From assembly GCA_947683425.1 (NCBI GenBank), contig CANTUQ010000073.1, forward strand, positions 19,310,501 to 19,374,500: a DNA stretch of 64,000 nucleotides, read 5' to 3'. The position numbers and the translations under genes were made by a program. Positions 11,274-20,770 of the stretch are shown piece after piece (position 1 is the first letter of the stretch; the number at the start of each line of letters is the position of its first letter). The notes under the pieces are model-generated. The model did not search any database. It was not told the DNA's origin and worked only from the letters and a program-made list of their open reading frames with translations. The stretch comes from Excoecaria cochinchinensis (lineage: Eukaryota; Streptophyta; Magnoliopsida; Malpighiales; Euphorbiaceae).

Positions 11274-12290
11274 ATGGCTTCTAATTCTGCTCGTGGATCA
11301 CTTGAGGAGTCCGCTGAAAGTGTGAACCCTCAAGCCAGGGATCCTTCTGTTACTGTATCGGCTCAAGTTGCTAAGGTCTAGCCCGAGGCCGCTGCCATGC
11401 CTTTTGAAGCCATGTTCAGCCTGTCACAGGACATGGCGAGGGTCTTGGAGAGAGTGGTTGCCCCCAAGCCTCCCATGGAGAACTTAAGGAAAGCCGGGGC
11501 CAAAGATTTCTATGGAACTGGGTTAGATGAATTTGAGTTAGCAGAGAGGTGGTTGGATAAGGTGATGAGGGCTTTGAGAGAAGTTAGGTGTCCTCCGGAG
11601 CTGCAAGCAGAATGTACCGTGACCTTGCTTCAAGGGTCGGCGTATGAATGGTGGGAATTAGTGTGTAGACAGCCTCAGATGCCTGATCCTGTGTCATGGG
11701 AATTCTTTGTTGAGGAGTTCACGAAGAAGTATATAACTCAGACCTACAAGGATGCGAGATGGGCGCAGTTTCTGAGTTTAAAACAGAGGACTATGTCGAT
11801 TTCGGATTATAAGAAAGAGTTTAATCGGTTGTCCCGATATGCTCCGCGAGGGGTTATGACTGATGATTTTCGATGTAAGCATTTTGAGGCTGGCTTAAAT
11901 GAGTCCTTAAGAGTAACTTTGATCTCCTTGATGAGCACACCAGGGGTGAGCTACTATCAGATTGCAGATGCTGCCATGAGGGCTGAAAGGTCAGAGTCTG
12001 TTTAGAGGAGGAATCAGTCTTGGGGTGGTTCTTCTTCTTCATCGGGTAAGAGAGCAAGGGATCCGCAAGATCAGTTATCATCCGGTTCAGCCGCGAGGGG
12101 TAGAAGCTAGGGTTCAGCAGCTGAGTCTGGTTCTGGCAGGGGTGGTAGATCTGAGCCTATGCCTATTTGTTCGCACTGCAGTAAGACTCACCGGGGTGAG
12201 TGTAGGTGGCTCACTGGTGGGTGTTTTAGATGTGGAAGCACCGAGCACCGTGTGTCTAACTGTCCCCAGATCAGTGAGGATTTAGGTCCA
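11274..12290 (+). pseudogene. Gag of element A, with stops
   Basis: The ATG at 11274 is in frame with the open stretch 11397-12005; a TAG at 11379, a stop at 12003-12005 and another near 12108 break it. The capsid part has the usual pattern (WLDKVMRALRE, TLLQGSAYEWWE, FTKKYI, MSISDYKKEFNRLSRYAP) of the retrotransposon gag family. A zinc knuckle CFRCGSTEHRVSNC (C-x2-C-x4-H-x4-C) follows, preceded by a second C/H cluster CSHCSKTHRGEC. It would package element RNA into particles in the cytoplasm. Confidence 0.9.
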
Positions 12291-13583
12291 CAGAGAGGGG
12301 CTAGTGGCGTTGGATCTAATGCTACTCAACCTGCCCGTGGTAGAGGCCGAGGTAGAGGTCGAGGCGGTCGACCTAGAGATGGAGCTATTTCGGAGACAGT
12401 TGAGCGTCCTCCACCAGTCGCAGCCAGAGCTTATGCTGTGAGAGCTAGAGAGGAGCAGGATGCCCCTGATGTGATTGCTAGTAAGTTCCTACTCCATGAC
12501 ACTGAATTGTATGCTCTAATAGACCCTGGTTCCACACACTCATATTTGTGCACGGATAAGATTATTGATAAGTTGCATGTGGTAGATCAGTTAGACTATG
12601 AGATTTGTGTGACCAATCCATTAGGGCATAGTGTCAATGTGAGTAGAGTTTTTAGGAGTTGTCCCCTGTTGGTTGAGGGAATTGAGTTTTTTGCGGACTT
12701 GATAGAGTTGCCTTTCAAAGAGTTTGATCTGATTTTGGGTATGGACTGGTTGGGTAAGCATCGGGCCGTGGTTGATTGCCATAAGAAGACCTTTATGCTT
12801 CGGGATAGGAACAGATTTCCAGTGTTTGTAAGAGGTTTGGGTGCTAGTTCTGTGAATAATGTGATCTCAGCGATGCAAGATAAGAGATTTATGAGGAAGG
12901 GTTGTGAGGCTTTCCTAGCTGTGGTTTTGGATTCCAAGAGGGATCAAGTTAAGTTTGAGGATATCCCTGTGGTACGGGAGTTTAGTGATGTTTTTCCGAG
13001 TGATTTTCCTGGGTTGCCCCTGGAAAGAGAAGTTGAGTTAGCCATTGAGATTATGCCGGGTACCGCACCTGTATCGAAAGCACCTTATCGGATGGCTCCT
13101 GTGGAGTTGAGGGAACTTAAAACTCAACTACAAGAGCTATTGGATAAGGGGTTTATTCGACCCAACATATCTCCTTAGGGAGCTCCGGTTTTGTTTGTTA
13201 AGAAAAAGGATGGATCCTTGAGGATGTGTATCGACTACAAGCAGATCAATAAGGTTACAGTGAAGAATAAGTATCCGTTGCCTAGAGTCGAGGATTTGTT
13301 TGATCAGCTTCGGGGTGCAGGTGTGTTTTCCAAGATAGATTTTCGGTCGGGATATTATCAGCTTCGTATTAAGGATGAGGATGTGGTTAAGACTGCATTC
13401 CGGACTCGGTATGGCCACTATGAGTTCCTTGTCATGCCGTTTGGTTTGACTAATGCTCCAACGGCATTCATGGATTTGATGAACAGAGTGTTTAGGCCAT
13501 ACTTAGATCAGTTCGTGGTGGTGTTTATAGATGATATCTTGGTGTATTTCAAGGATGAGACTGAGCACGAGGAGCATCTTTAG
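12291..13583 (+). pseudogene. Protease and reverse transcriptase of A
   Basis: Continues the gag frame, with one stop at 13176-13178 just at the start of the RT. The protease core reads ALIDPGSTHSYL: the usual D-S/T-G triad appears as D-P-G, which may be inactive or a family variant. A DLILGMDWLG motif follows. RT blocks are clear: LFVKKKDGSLRMCIDY, NKYPLPRVEDLFDQL, FSKIDFRSGYYQL, FLVMPFGLTNAP and the catalytic FIDDILVY. A stop at 13581-13583 ends this section. Confidence 0.9.
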
Positions 13584-14320
13584 TTGGTTTTGCAAGTTTT
13601 GAGAGATCATCAGCTGTTTGCTAAGCTTAGCAAGTGTGATTTTTGGCTTTGGGAAGTGTCATTTTTGGGTCATATAGTTTCAGCTAAGGGTATCCAAGTG
13701 GATCCAGCTAAGATTGAGGCGATAGTTGATTGGAAAGCGCCTAGGAATGTTCAGAAAGTGGGGAGTTTTCTCATTTGGCGGGTTATTACCGTCGGTTTGT
13801 TAAAGGTTTCTCAGTGATTGCCGCTCCGATGACTAGGTTATTGAGGAAAGGAGTTAAGTATGAATGGTCAGACAGATGTCAGGCTTGTTTTGAGCAGTTA
13901 AAGAAGTTGTTAGTTGAAGCTCCTATACTGACTCAACCCATCTCGGGTAAGGAGTTTGTTATGTATAGTGATGCTTCGGGTGTTGGTCTGGGTTGTGTTT
14001 TGATGCAAGAAGGTAAGGTGGTAGCTTATGCTTCTCGACAGTTGAAGCCGCACAAGAGGAATTATCTGACGCATGATCTAGAGTTGGCAGCCATAATCTT
14101 TGCTTTGAAGATTTAGCGCCATTATCTGTATGGGGAGAGATGTAGGATATTTACGGATCACAAGAGTTTAAAGTACCTCCTCACGCAGAAGGAGTTGAAT
14201 ATGAGACAGCACCGTTGGCTTGAGTTGTTTAAGGATTACGACTGTATTGTGGATTACCATCCGGGTAAGGCCAATGTAGTCGCGGATGCTTTGAGTCGGA
14301 AGTCGGTTTCTGCTTTATTT
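13584..14320 (+). pseudogene. RT connection and RNase H of A, frameshifted
   Basis: FLGHIVSAKGIQVDP and DWKAPRNVQ belong to the RT thumb/connection. A one-base loss near 13771 moves the frame; it resumes as AGYYRRFVKGFSVIAAPMT. RNase H motifs include VMYSDASGVGLGCVL, AYASRQLKPHKRNY, HDLELAAIIFALK, then FTDHKSLKYLL and DYHPGKANVVADALSR. A stop at 14114-14116 interrupts it. The function would be removal of RNA from the RNA/DNA hybrid. Confidence 0.9.
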
Positions 14321-15889
14321 CTGAGGCGGTTTAGATGGAGGTTTGGTTCAGATGGAGCTTTGATAGCTCAGTTGAGAGTGAAGCCTACTTTGAGACAAAG
14401 GATAGTTGATGCTCAGAAGGTTGATAAAAGGCTACAGCGGATTGTACAAGAGGTTAGTTTGGGCAAGCAGTCAGAGTTCTCAGTTCAGGATGGGGTTCTT
14501 CTGTTTAGAAACCGTTTGTGTGTACCGGATAATGAGGAGTTAAGAAGACAGCTAATGAGTGAAGCGTATAGTATGATTTTCACTATGCATCCTAGTAGTG
14601 AGAAGATGTATAGGGACATGAAACAGTTTTATTGGTGGTCCGGTATGAAGAGGGACATAGTGGATTTTGTGTCCAAGTGCCTGACATGTCAGCAGGTGAA
14701 GGCTGAGCACCAAGTCCCTTCGGGATTGCTCATGCCTCTATCCGTTCCCGAATGGAAATGGGATGACATTACCATGGATTTTGTTTCTGGGTTGCCTTTG
14801 ACTCAGAAGAAGCACGACTCAGTATGGGTGATAGTGGATCGGCTTACAAAGTCAGCTCACTTCTTGCCAGTGAGAGTGGATTATTCGATGGACAGGTTGG
14901 CCAGTACCTATATGGATGAGATAGTTCGGTTGCATGGAGTGCCGTTGTCCATAGTTTCAGATCGGGACCCAAGGTTCACATCTAAGTTTTGGAAAGAGTT
15001 GCAGAGAGCTTTGGGTACCAAGTTGAACTTCAGTACAGCATTTCATCCGCAGACAGATGGTCAGTCCGAACGAGTTATACAGATTTTGGAAGATATGTTG
15101 AGGGCTTGTGCCTTGGATTTTTCGGGTAGTTAGGACAGATATGTGTCACTTATGGAGTTTGCCTACAATAACAGTTATCAGTCGAGTATTGGTATGGCAC
15201 CGTATGAGGCTTTGTATGGTCGGCAGTGTAGGACCCTGATTTGTTGGACCGAGCTATCCGAGTGATCAGTGATTGGGCCAGAATTGGTTAGGGATACAGA
15301 TGAAAAGATCAGAGTTGTGCAACGGAATTTGAAGGTAGCTAAGGACCGACAAAAGTCTTATGCCAATCTAAAGAGAAAGGACGTGCAGTTTGAAGTTGGG
15401 GACAAAGTCTTCCTTAAAGTGTCGCCTTGGAGGAGAGTGCTTCGGTTTAGAAAGAAGGGAAAGCTTAGTCCTCGCTTCATTGGTCCGTACGAGGTTTTGG
15501 CTAGAGTTGGTCCAGTGGCTTATAGATTGGCTTTGCCAATGGAGTTATCGAAGTTGCATGATGTGTTTCATGTTTCGATGCTTCGTCGGTACCAGTCGGA
15601 TCCGTCACATGTTTTGTCAGTGCAAGATGTACAAGTTCAGCCTGATTTTTCTTATGATGAGGAACCAAGAGCTATTCTAGCCCGGGAAGTGAGACAGCTG
15701 AGAAACAAGCAGATTCCGCTAGTTAAAGTGTTGTGGAGTCACCATGGGGTTCAGGAAGCGACTTGGGAATCGGAAGAGTCGATGAGAGTTCAGTACTCGC
15801 ATTTGTTCAGATCAGGTGAGAATTTCGAGGATAAAATTCTTATTAGTATGGGAGAGTTGTCACACCCCGTTTGCCCCCTAGTAGAATGA
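14321..15889 (+). pseudogene. Integrase and chromodomain of A
   Basis: The zinc-binding N-terminus (H at HPSSEKMYRDM, then CLTCQQVK) is followed by the catalytic core WKWDDITMDFVSGLP, IVSDRDPRFTSKFWKELQ and FHPQTDGQSERVIQILEDMLR. Stops at 15131-15133 and 15263-15265 break the frame. The C-terminus has the GPYEVL/VAYRLALP module and a chromodomain-like end (EVRQLRNKQIPLVKVLW, ATWESEESMRVQY). Chromodomains target integration to histone-marked chromatin. The frame ends at 15889, running 32 bases into the 3' LTR. Confidence 0.9.
15842..15857 (+). other. Polypurine tract of A
   Basis: Purine-rich ATTAGTATGGGAGAGT directly before TGTCACACCCCG, the start of the 3' LTR. Confidence 0.7.
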
Positions 15890-18416
15890 GCCATGTATGT
15901 GCATGTGCATTGTGTGAGTTTTGGCATATGTTAAGGGCATTTTGGGTAGAAATGCACGTTTTAAGAGTTTTGTTAGCATGTGGGTGCATGTGTGGTGTTA
16001 CGGTGTGAATTAGTTGGGTTGCACTTGGGTGTGTTTACTCACATGGTTGTAGAGTGTGTTTTGGGGCTGTGTTTGTGTGTGTGTGTTCACACATTTGTAG
16101 GGTATGTATTAGTTGGGGGAGTCTTGTGTGCATGTGATGTATGTTTGTTGGGGGTGAGTGATTGAATTCCACCATTAGGATGAGGACACTTGGCAAGAGA
16201 GGGAAAAAGTAAAGATTAAGAAGAGGAAAGAGAATAGGAAAGCAGAATTTTGCTCCCTCAATCCCGTTCTCTCTTCTCTTCCTAACTCATCTTTCTCTTC
16301 TCCTTCATTGTTGTGCCCTAGTTAGGATTCAAGCCTCAAGTGGTGGAAATTAATCATCTCCTTGGTTTTCCTTAGTAAGTTTTCCGCATTTTCCATCTTC
16401 TTCTTCCTCTTCTTCATCTTTCTTCTTCACATTTTCTGAGTTTGGGTTTTAATCTAGAGTTACTTTGTTGTGGGTTTTGTTGGGTTGTGCTTAGTTGAGC
16501 CTCCTCGTGAACCAAAGGGTAAAGAGAAGGCGGGATCTAGTGGATCTAAGCATTAGGAGCAAAGGATTTCAAGGTTTGGGAAATTTATTGTTTTTGTATG
16601 TAAATGTATTTATGCATGTGTTCTTGATGATTTTCGGAAATTGGGTTGTGATATGTTCTTGATAAGGCATGTATGTTATGGGTTTTTGTTTGGGTAAAGT
16701 AATTTTGCATGAGTATGGGATTATTGTAGTGATTTTTAGGATTGATGAGGTTTTTGCTGCAAATTGGTGGGTATTGGAAATTATTGGTATTGTGAGTTGG
16801 AATTGATGCTTAGTGTGAAATTAATTGTTGATAAATGTTATATTGTGGTTATTGATGTTGATGGGTGGCTGGATTTGAGGTAAGAGACCATTTGAATGTG
16901 ATTTGTGTGTTGTGGGTGTGTTTTGGAAGAGGGAGAAATCTACAGATTTTGAGGATCCCGACTCTGTCGCGAGCGCCACAGGGACCGGTGATCTTGGCTT
17001 GTGCTGTTGCGAGCACGCGACCCTGTTGCGAGCTCGCGATAGCAAAAGTTGATGTGCTCTCTGTAGCGAGCGCGACGACGTCGCGATCGTGACAGAGCGC
17101 AATGCTGGCCTGTGCTGTAGCGAGCCCGCGGTGGCAAAATTTAGACTCTCTATCGCGATCGCAACATAGTCGCGAGCGCGACAGAGTCTGGCTGTTCTGT
17201 CCTCCCCGCGATCGTGAAGTCCGTCGCGCTCGCGCTGCGAATAGACTATGGTCTCTGTCGCGAGCGCGACAGCCTTGTTATGCTGAATGAGTTTTTACTT
17301 GGTGTGTGCGTGTGGTTTTGAACTCTAGATTCTTTTGAGTGCCTTTAAGTCTTATCTGTTAACTTATGAATTATACGAATGCGAATCCATGATATGAATA
17401 TGCCTATATATATGTAAATATGTAAATATATGTGATTTGGGATATTATGGAATGAATTGAATGGATTATGCATAACCTGCTAGAGTCAGTTCAGTGGATA
17501 GTTAGGCATGCCTAATAGAGTCTTATAGCTGTAGCCTCTGTTCAGTTTGGACCCCGATCAGGTCCCGTTTGGTTCCTCGCGAACCCTTAATGTGTTTGGA
17601 TCTTGTTTAAGGTCCCTTAATAAAATGTTTTATAAATGAAAAAGTAATTGGTATTCGATTCGTACCCGTAAGGTACTGTCTATAATCGGCTCGTACTCGT
17701 AGAGTACTGTCCATTCACTCGTTATCCACTACCTCGAGTTAGCAGGTGCCTAAATGCTTTGAACTATTTTGATTATGACGAGAATGTATTATCCGAATAT
17801 GATTATTAATGTGATAATATGAAGACAGTTATGTTATATCAAATGTATGACTCTATAGGTTTGAATATTCATATTCTTTTCTAATGAGTATTTCTGATAT
17901 TGCCATCGGTATGCGTTATGCTTGACGACCATTGTGAATGGCTGTCCTTTTCATATGTGTGTTTCCCTACTAAGCGTTTATCGCTTAGCACGGTGTGTTT
18001 ACCCGTGCAGGTGCGGAAGGAGTTGCTTTGGGAGAGTCGTCGCAGCCAGGCCAACACAGCTGGGGTTTTAGTGTAGGGCTTAATTTTTGTATTCTGAAGA
18101 TTCTTTTTGTATAGAACTCTCTTATGATAATTTTGTAATAGCTTCCGCTTCTGTATATGAAATTTTGAACATGTAATTATCTTTTGTTCCTGTTGGTTGA
18201 TCAACCAGTAATGTAATGTTTTCCGTTATATTAATGCATGATCAGTTTCCTTCATGAATGGTTTTGTAAGTTTTTGATTACCCTGTATTTAAGTATGTAT
18301 ATACGTATGTGAATGAATGTATGTATTTTCGGTAACTGCGTGGTGACACCTTTACCCATACGGCATCTCACTCTTTACCGGAAGGGATCGCCTACGTATG
18401 AGTAGGGGGTGTTACA
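15858..18416 (+). repeat. 3' LTR of element A (2559 bp)
   Basis: Begins TGTCACACCCCG and ends GGGGGTGTTACA. It is complete, unlike the 5' copy. It includes polypyrimidine sequence near 16250-16440, the palindrome cluster at 16961-17275 and a TATATATATG stretch near 17403. The right flank 18417-18421 (AACAA) should be one copy of the target duplication; the other copy is outside the window. Confidence 0.9.
16961..17275. repeat. TCGCGA palindrome cluster in the 3' LTR of A
   Basis: The counterpart of 9706-10018 with the same order of sites. Some arms differ by single substitutions, for example TCTGTAGCGAGCGCGAC versus TCTATCGCGAGCGCGAC, so parts of the palindromes have mutated independently after insertion. 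Confidence 0.9.
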
Positions 18417-18429
18417 AACAATGTGAAAA

Positions 18430-19330
18430 TATGGTATGCTAGAATTAAATCAAATCGAGTTAGACCGAAAGAATCGGTTAACCAATGTAAGTTTAATAGG
18501 CAATTCAAATAAGGTTGAATTGCTTACGTGCAAGCATTGCCTAAAAAGAAAAAAAATAGTTAGAAAATCATTCAATAAAGGAACTCGAGCAACGTATTTC
18601 CATTGCACTTAGTTTATTTTGACATATGTGGTCAAATGAATGTGAGGGCAAGGCATGGGGCCTACTATTTCATCATGTTTATCGATGACTATACTAGGCA
18701 TGGTCATGTCAATTTGATTTCTCACTAGTCAAAAGCATTGTGTTGCTTTAAGGCTTTTATGAACTTAGTTGAGAATCAATTAGACATAAGGATTAAAGCT
18801 TTAAGAACTGACAGAGGTCGAGAATATCTTTCAGATATATTTAAAGCTTTATGTGATGGAAAAGGGATTGAGCATCAGTTTTTCATTCCCAAAACTCCAC
18901 AACAAAATGGTATTGCAGAAAGGAGAAATAAGACTCTATTGAATATGGTTAGATCTATGATGGCAGAGGCAGATTTGCCAATCTCCTATCGGAGAGATAA
19001 TTTATTGAATGCCACATATGTTTTAAACCAAGTGCCCTCCATATCTGTCACTTCCATAACTTATGAATTGTGGAGTTTACCTAAGCCATTTACGACCTTG
19101 GGGTTATATTGCTTACATTCATGATACCTTAATTTGATAAATTGGGACCAAGAGGTAAAAAGAGTATCTTTGTGAGATATTTTGAAGTATCAAAAAGATA
19201 CATTTTCATGGGTGAGCAAGAAAATGGCAGTATGACAGAATTCGGATCACGAGATGTCATATTCTTAGAGAATGAATTTTCAAAGTTGGGCAAAGTGAAT
19301 TAAGATTTCACTTTCTATTAATCTCAGAAA
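18430..19330 (+). pseudogene. Copia integrase of E
   Basis: Pre-integrase remains (LNCL, KSFNKGTRA-like) are followed by FDICGQMNVRARHGAYYFIMFIDDYTRHGHV, and after a stop near 18729 by the open stretch 18738-19124 with IKALRTDRGREYLSDIF, TPQQNGIAERRNKTLL and VRSMMAEADLP. These are the integrase core motifs of Ty1/copia elements. A linker with a repeated short segment (ILDSSESKESG, IPNSSGSKEHG) and RKSKRKS follows to about 19700. Confidence 0.85.
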
Positions 19331-19799
19331 GAGGAACTATCAGGATCACTCTGTCCGAGTGGGAGGGAATTAGAGGAAAAAGGTCAAGGCCTTCATCATC
19401 CAAATGATTCGGATGTTCGAGACCCTGATTTAAATGGGAGTATTCTTGACTCCAGTGAGAGTAAAGAATCTGGTATTCCTAACTCCAGTGGGAGTAAGGA
19501 ACATGGTCCCAGTGGAAGCATTCTGAATTACAATGAATATATGAGACATGTTTTTCAAGATTTGGAACTGCGCAAATCTAAAAGGAAAAGTGTTACTCGC
19601 CAACGATTTGAGATTGAAGGGTCGAACGAAGCTCTTTTAGTTACCCCATAAGATGAGGAAGAGCCTAAAAATATTCAAGAGGCTGTTTCATGCCCATATA
19701 AGGAAAATGGATTAAAGCAATGGAAGAAAAAATGGCATCCAAGAGATCAACCCATGTTTGAGAACTAGTTGATCTACTGGAAGGACACAAATTGGGAAC

Positions 19800-20480
19800 A
19801 AATGAATTCTCAAAGTCAAGTGATAAGCTGAAAGAAGTATCGAAAGATACAAGCCTCGGCTAGTGGCTAAGGGGTTTACACAACAGGAAGGGATTGACTA
19901 CGCGAAGACTTTCTCACCTGTTATAAGATTTACGTCCATAAGGTTGATTTTGGCCATAGTGGCGAGTTTGAACCTGGAGCTACATCAAATGGATGTGAAG
20001 ATTGCTTTTTTCGATGGAGAATTGGAAGAAGAAATCTATATGAGAAAAGGCAGTGACCATAAGGTTTGCTGATTGATGAGTTCAATCTATGGCCTTAAAC
20101 AGTTTTTGACACAATGATATTTGAGATTTCATGATACAATCATGTCGAATGGGTTCAACATGATTGATGAAGACCATTGCATTTATAGCAAAAGCTCTAA
20201 AAGTAATTTTGTCATTTTAACATTATATGTAGACGACATACTAATAGCAGAAAATGACAAAAGGTACGTAAATGAAATCAAGGATTGGTTATTGTCCAAC
20301 TTTGAGATAAAAGATATGGGTCAAGCATATTACATTCTTGAAGTTAAGATTTCAAGAGATCGTTCGAGAAGGTTGTTATTTTCTTAAGAGAAATATATCA
20401 ACAAAGTCCTTGAACGATTTAATTTACAAAGCTGCAAACCCATACATAACCCCATTGCCAAGAATCAATTTTTTAGCAAA
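19800..20480 (+). pseudogene. Copia reverse transcriptase of E
   Basis: Pieces 19863-20072 (KGFTQQEGIDYAKTFSPV, LELHQMDVKIAFFDGELEEEIYM) and 20121-20387 (DEDHCIYSKS, ILTLYVDDILIA with the catalytic YVDD) belong to the copia RT family. They are separated by stops and shifts near 20070-20115. The upstream linker to integrase is recognisable but full of stops. Confidence 0.9.
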
Positions 20481-20483
20481 GAT

Positions 20484-20770
20484 ATGTGTCTTAAGATGCC
20501 GAAAGAGATGGAACGTATGAAGAACGTTCCATATGCCAATGCCGTGGGTAGTCTTATGTATGCTATGTTGTGTACAAGACCTGATATATGCTATGCTGTG
20601 GGCATGGTAAATAGATATCAATCTAACCCAAGCGGAGCACATTGGAAAGCAGTTAAGAGGATACTTAGATATCTCAAATGTACAACAGATTATTCTCTAT
20701 GTTATCAAGGTAAGGATCTGCAATTGAGAGAATACAGAGATGTTGATTGGGAAGGAGATGTGGATGAGAG
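20484..20770 (+). pseudogene. Copia RNase H of E, first part
   Basis: Reads MERMKNVPYANAVGSLMYAM, CTRPDICYAVGMVNRYQSNP, HWKAVKRILRYLKCT and DVDWEGDVDE, the usual start of copia RNase H. It is interrupted at 20771 by solo LTR S2 and resumes at 23259. Confidence 0.9.

Larger units (their letters stand above)
9648..18416 (+). mobile_element. Ty3 chromovirus element A (Tekay/Del type)
   Basis: In order: 5' LTR remnant (9648-11156), initiator-Met tRNA primer site (11162-11173), gag, protease, RT, RNase H, integrase, chromodomain, PPT, 3' LTR (15858-18416). The missing first ~1.05 kb of the 5' LTR should lie left of the window, because O is inserted there. The element sits in the integrase region of copia element E, which resumes at 18417. 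Several nonsense changes and at least one frameshift show it is dead. Chromodomain plus the TGGTATCAGAGC primer site place it among chromoviruses; Tekay/Del is the likeliest clade by recall. Confidence 0.9.
18417..20770 (+). mobile_element. Ty1/copia element E, fragment 1
   Basis: A copia pol in the order integrase, RT, RNase H. The 5' part (gag, protease) is cut off by insertion of A. The copy continues after S2 (23259-24153), after B (36769-37840) and probably for a short way after D (56910 on). It has many stops and frameshifts and is the oldest layer, being the target of four insertions. Confidence 0.85.
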
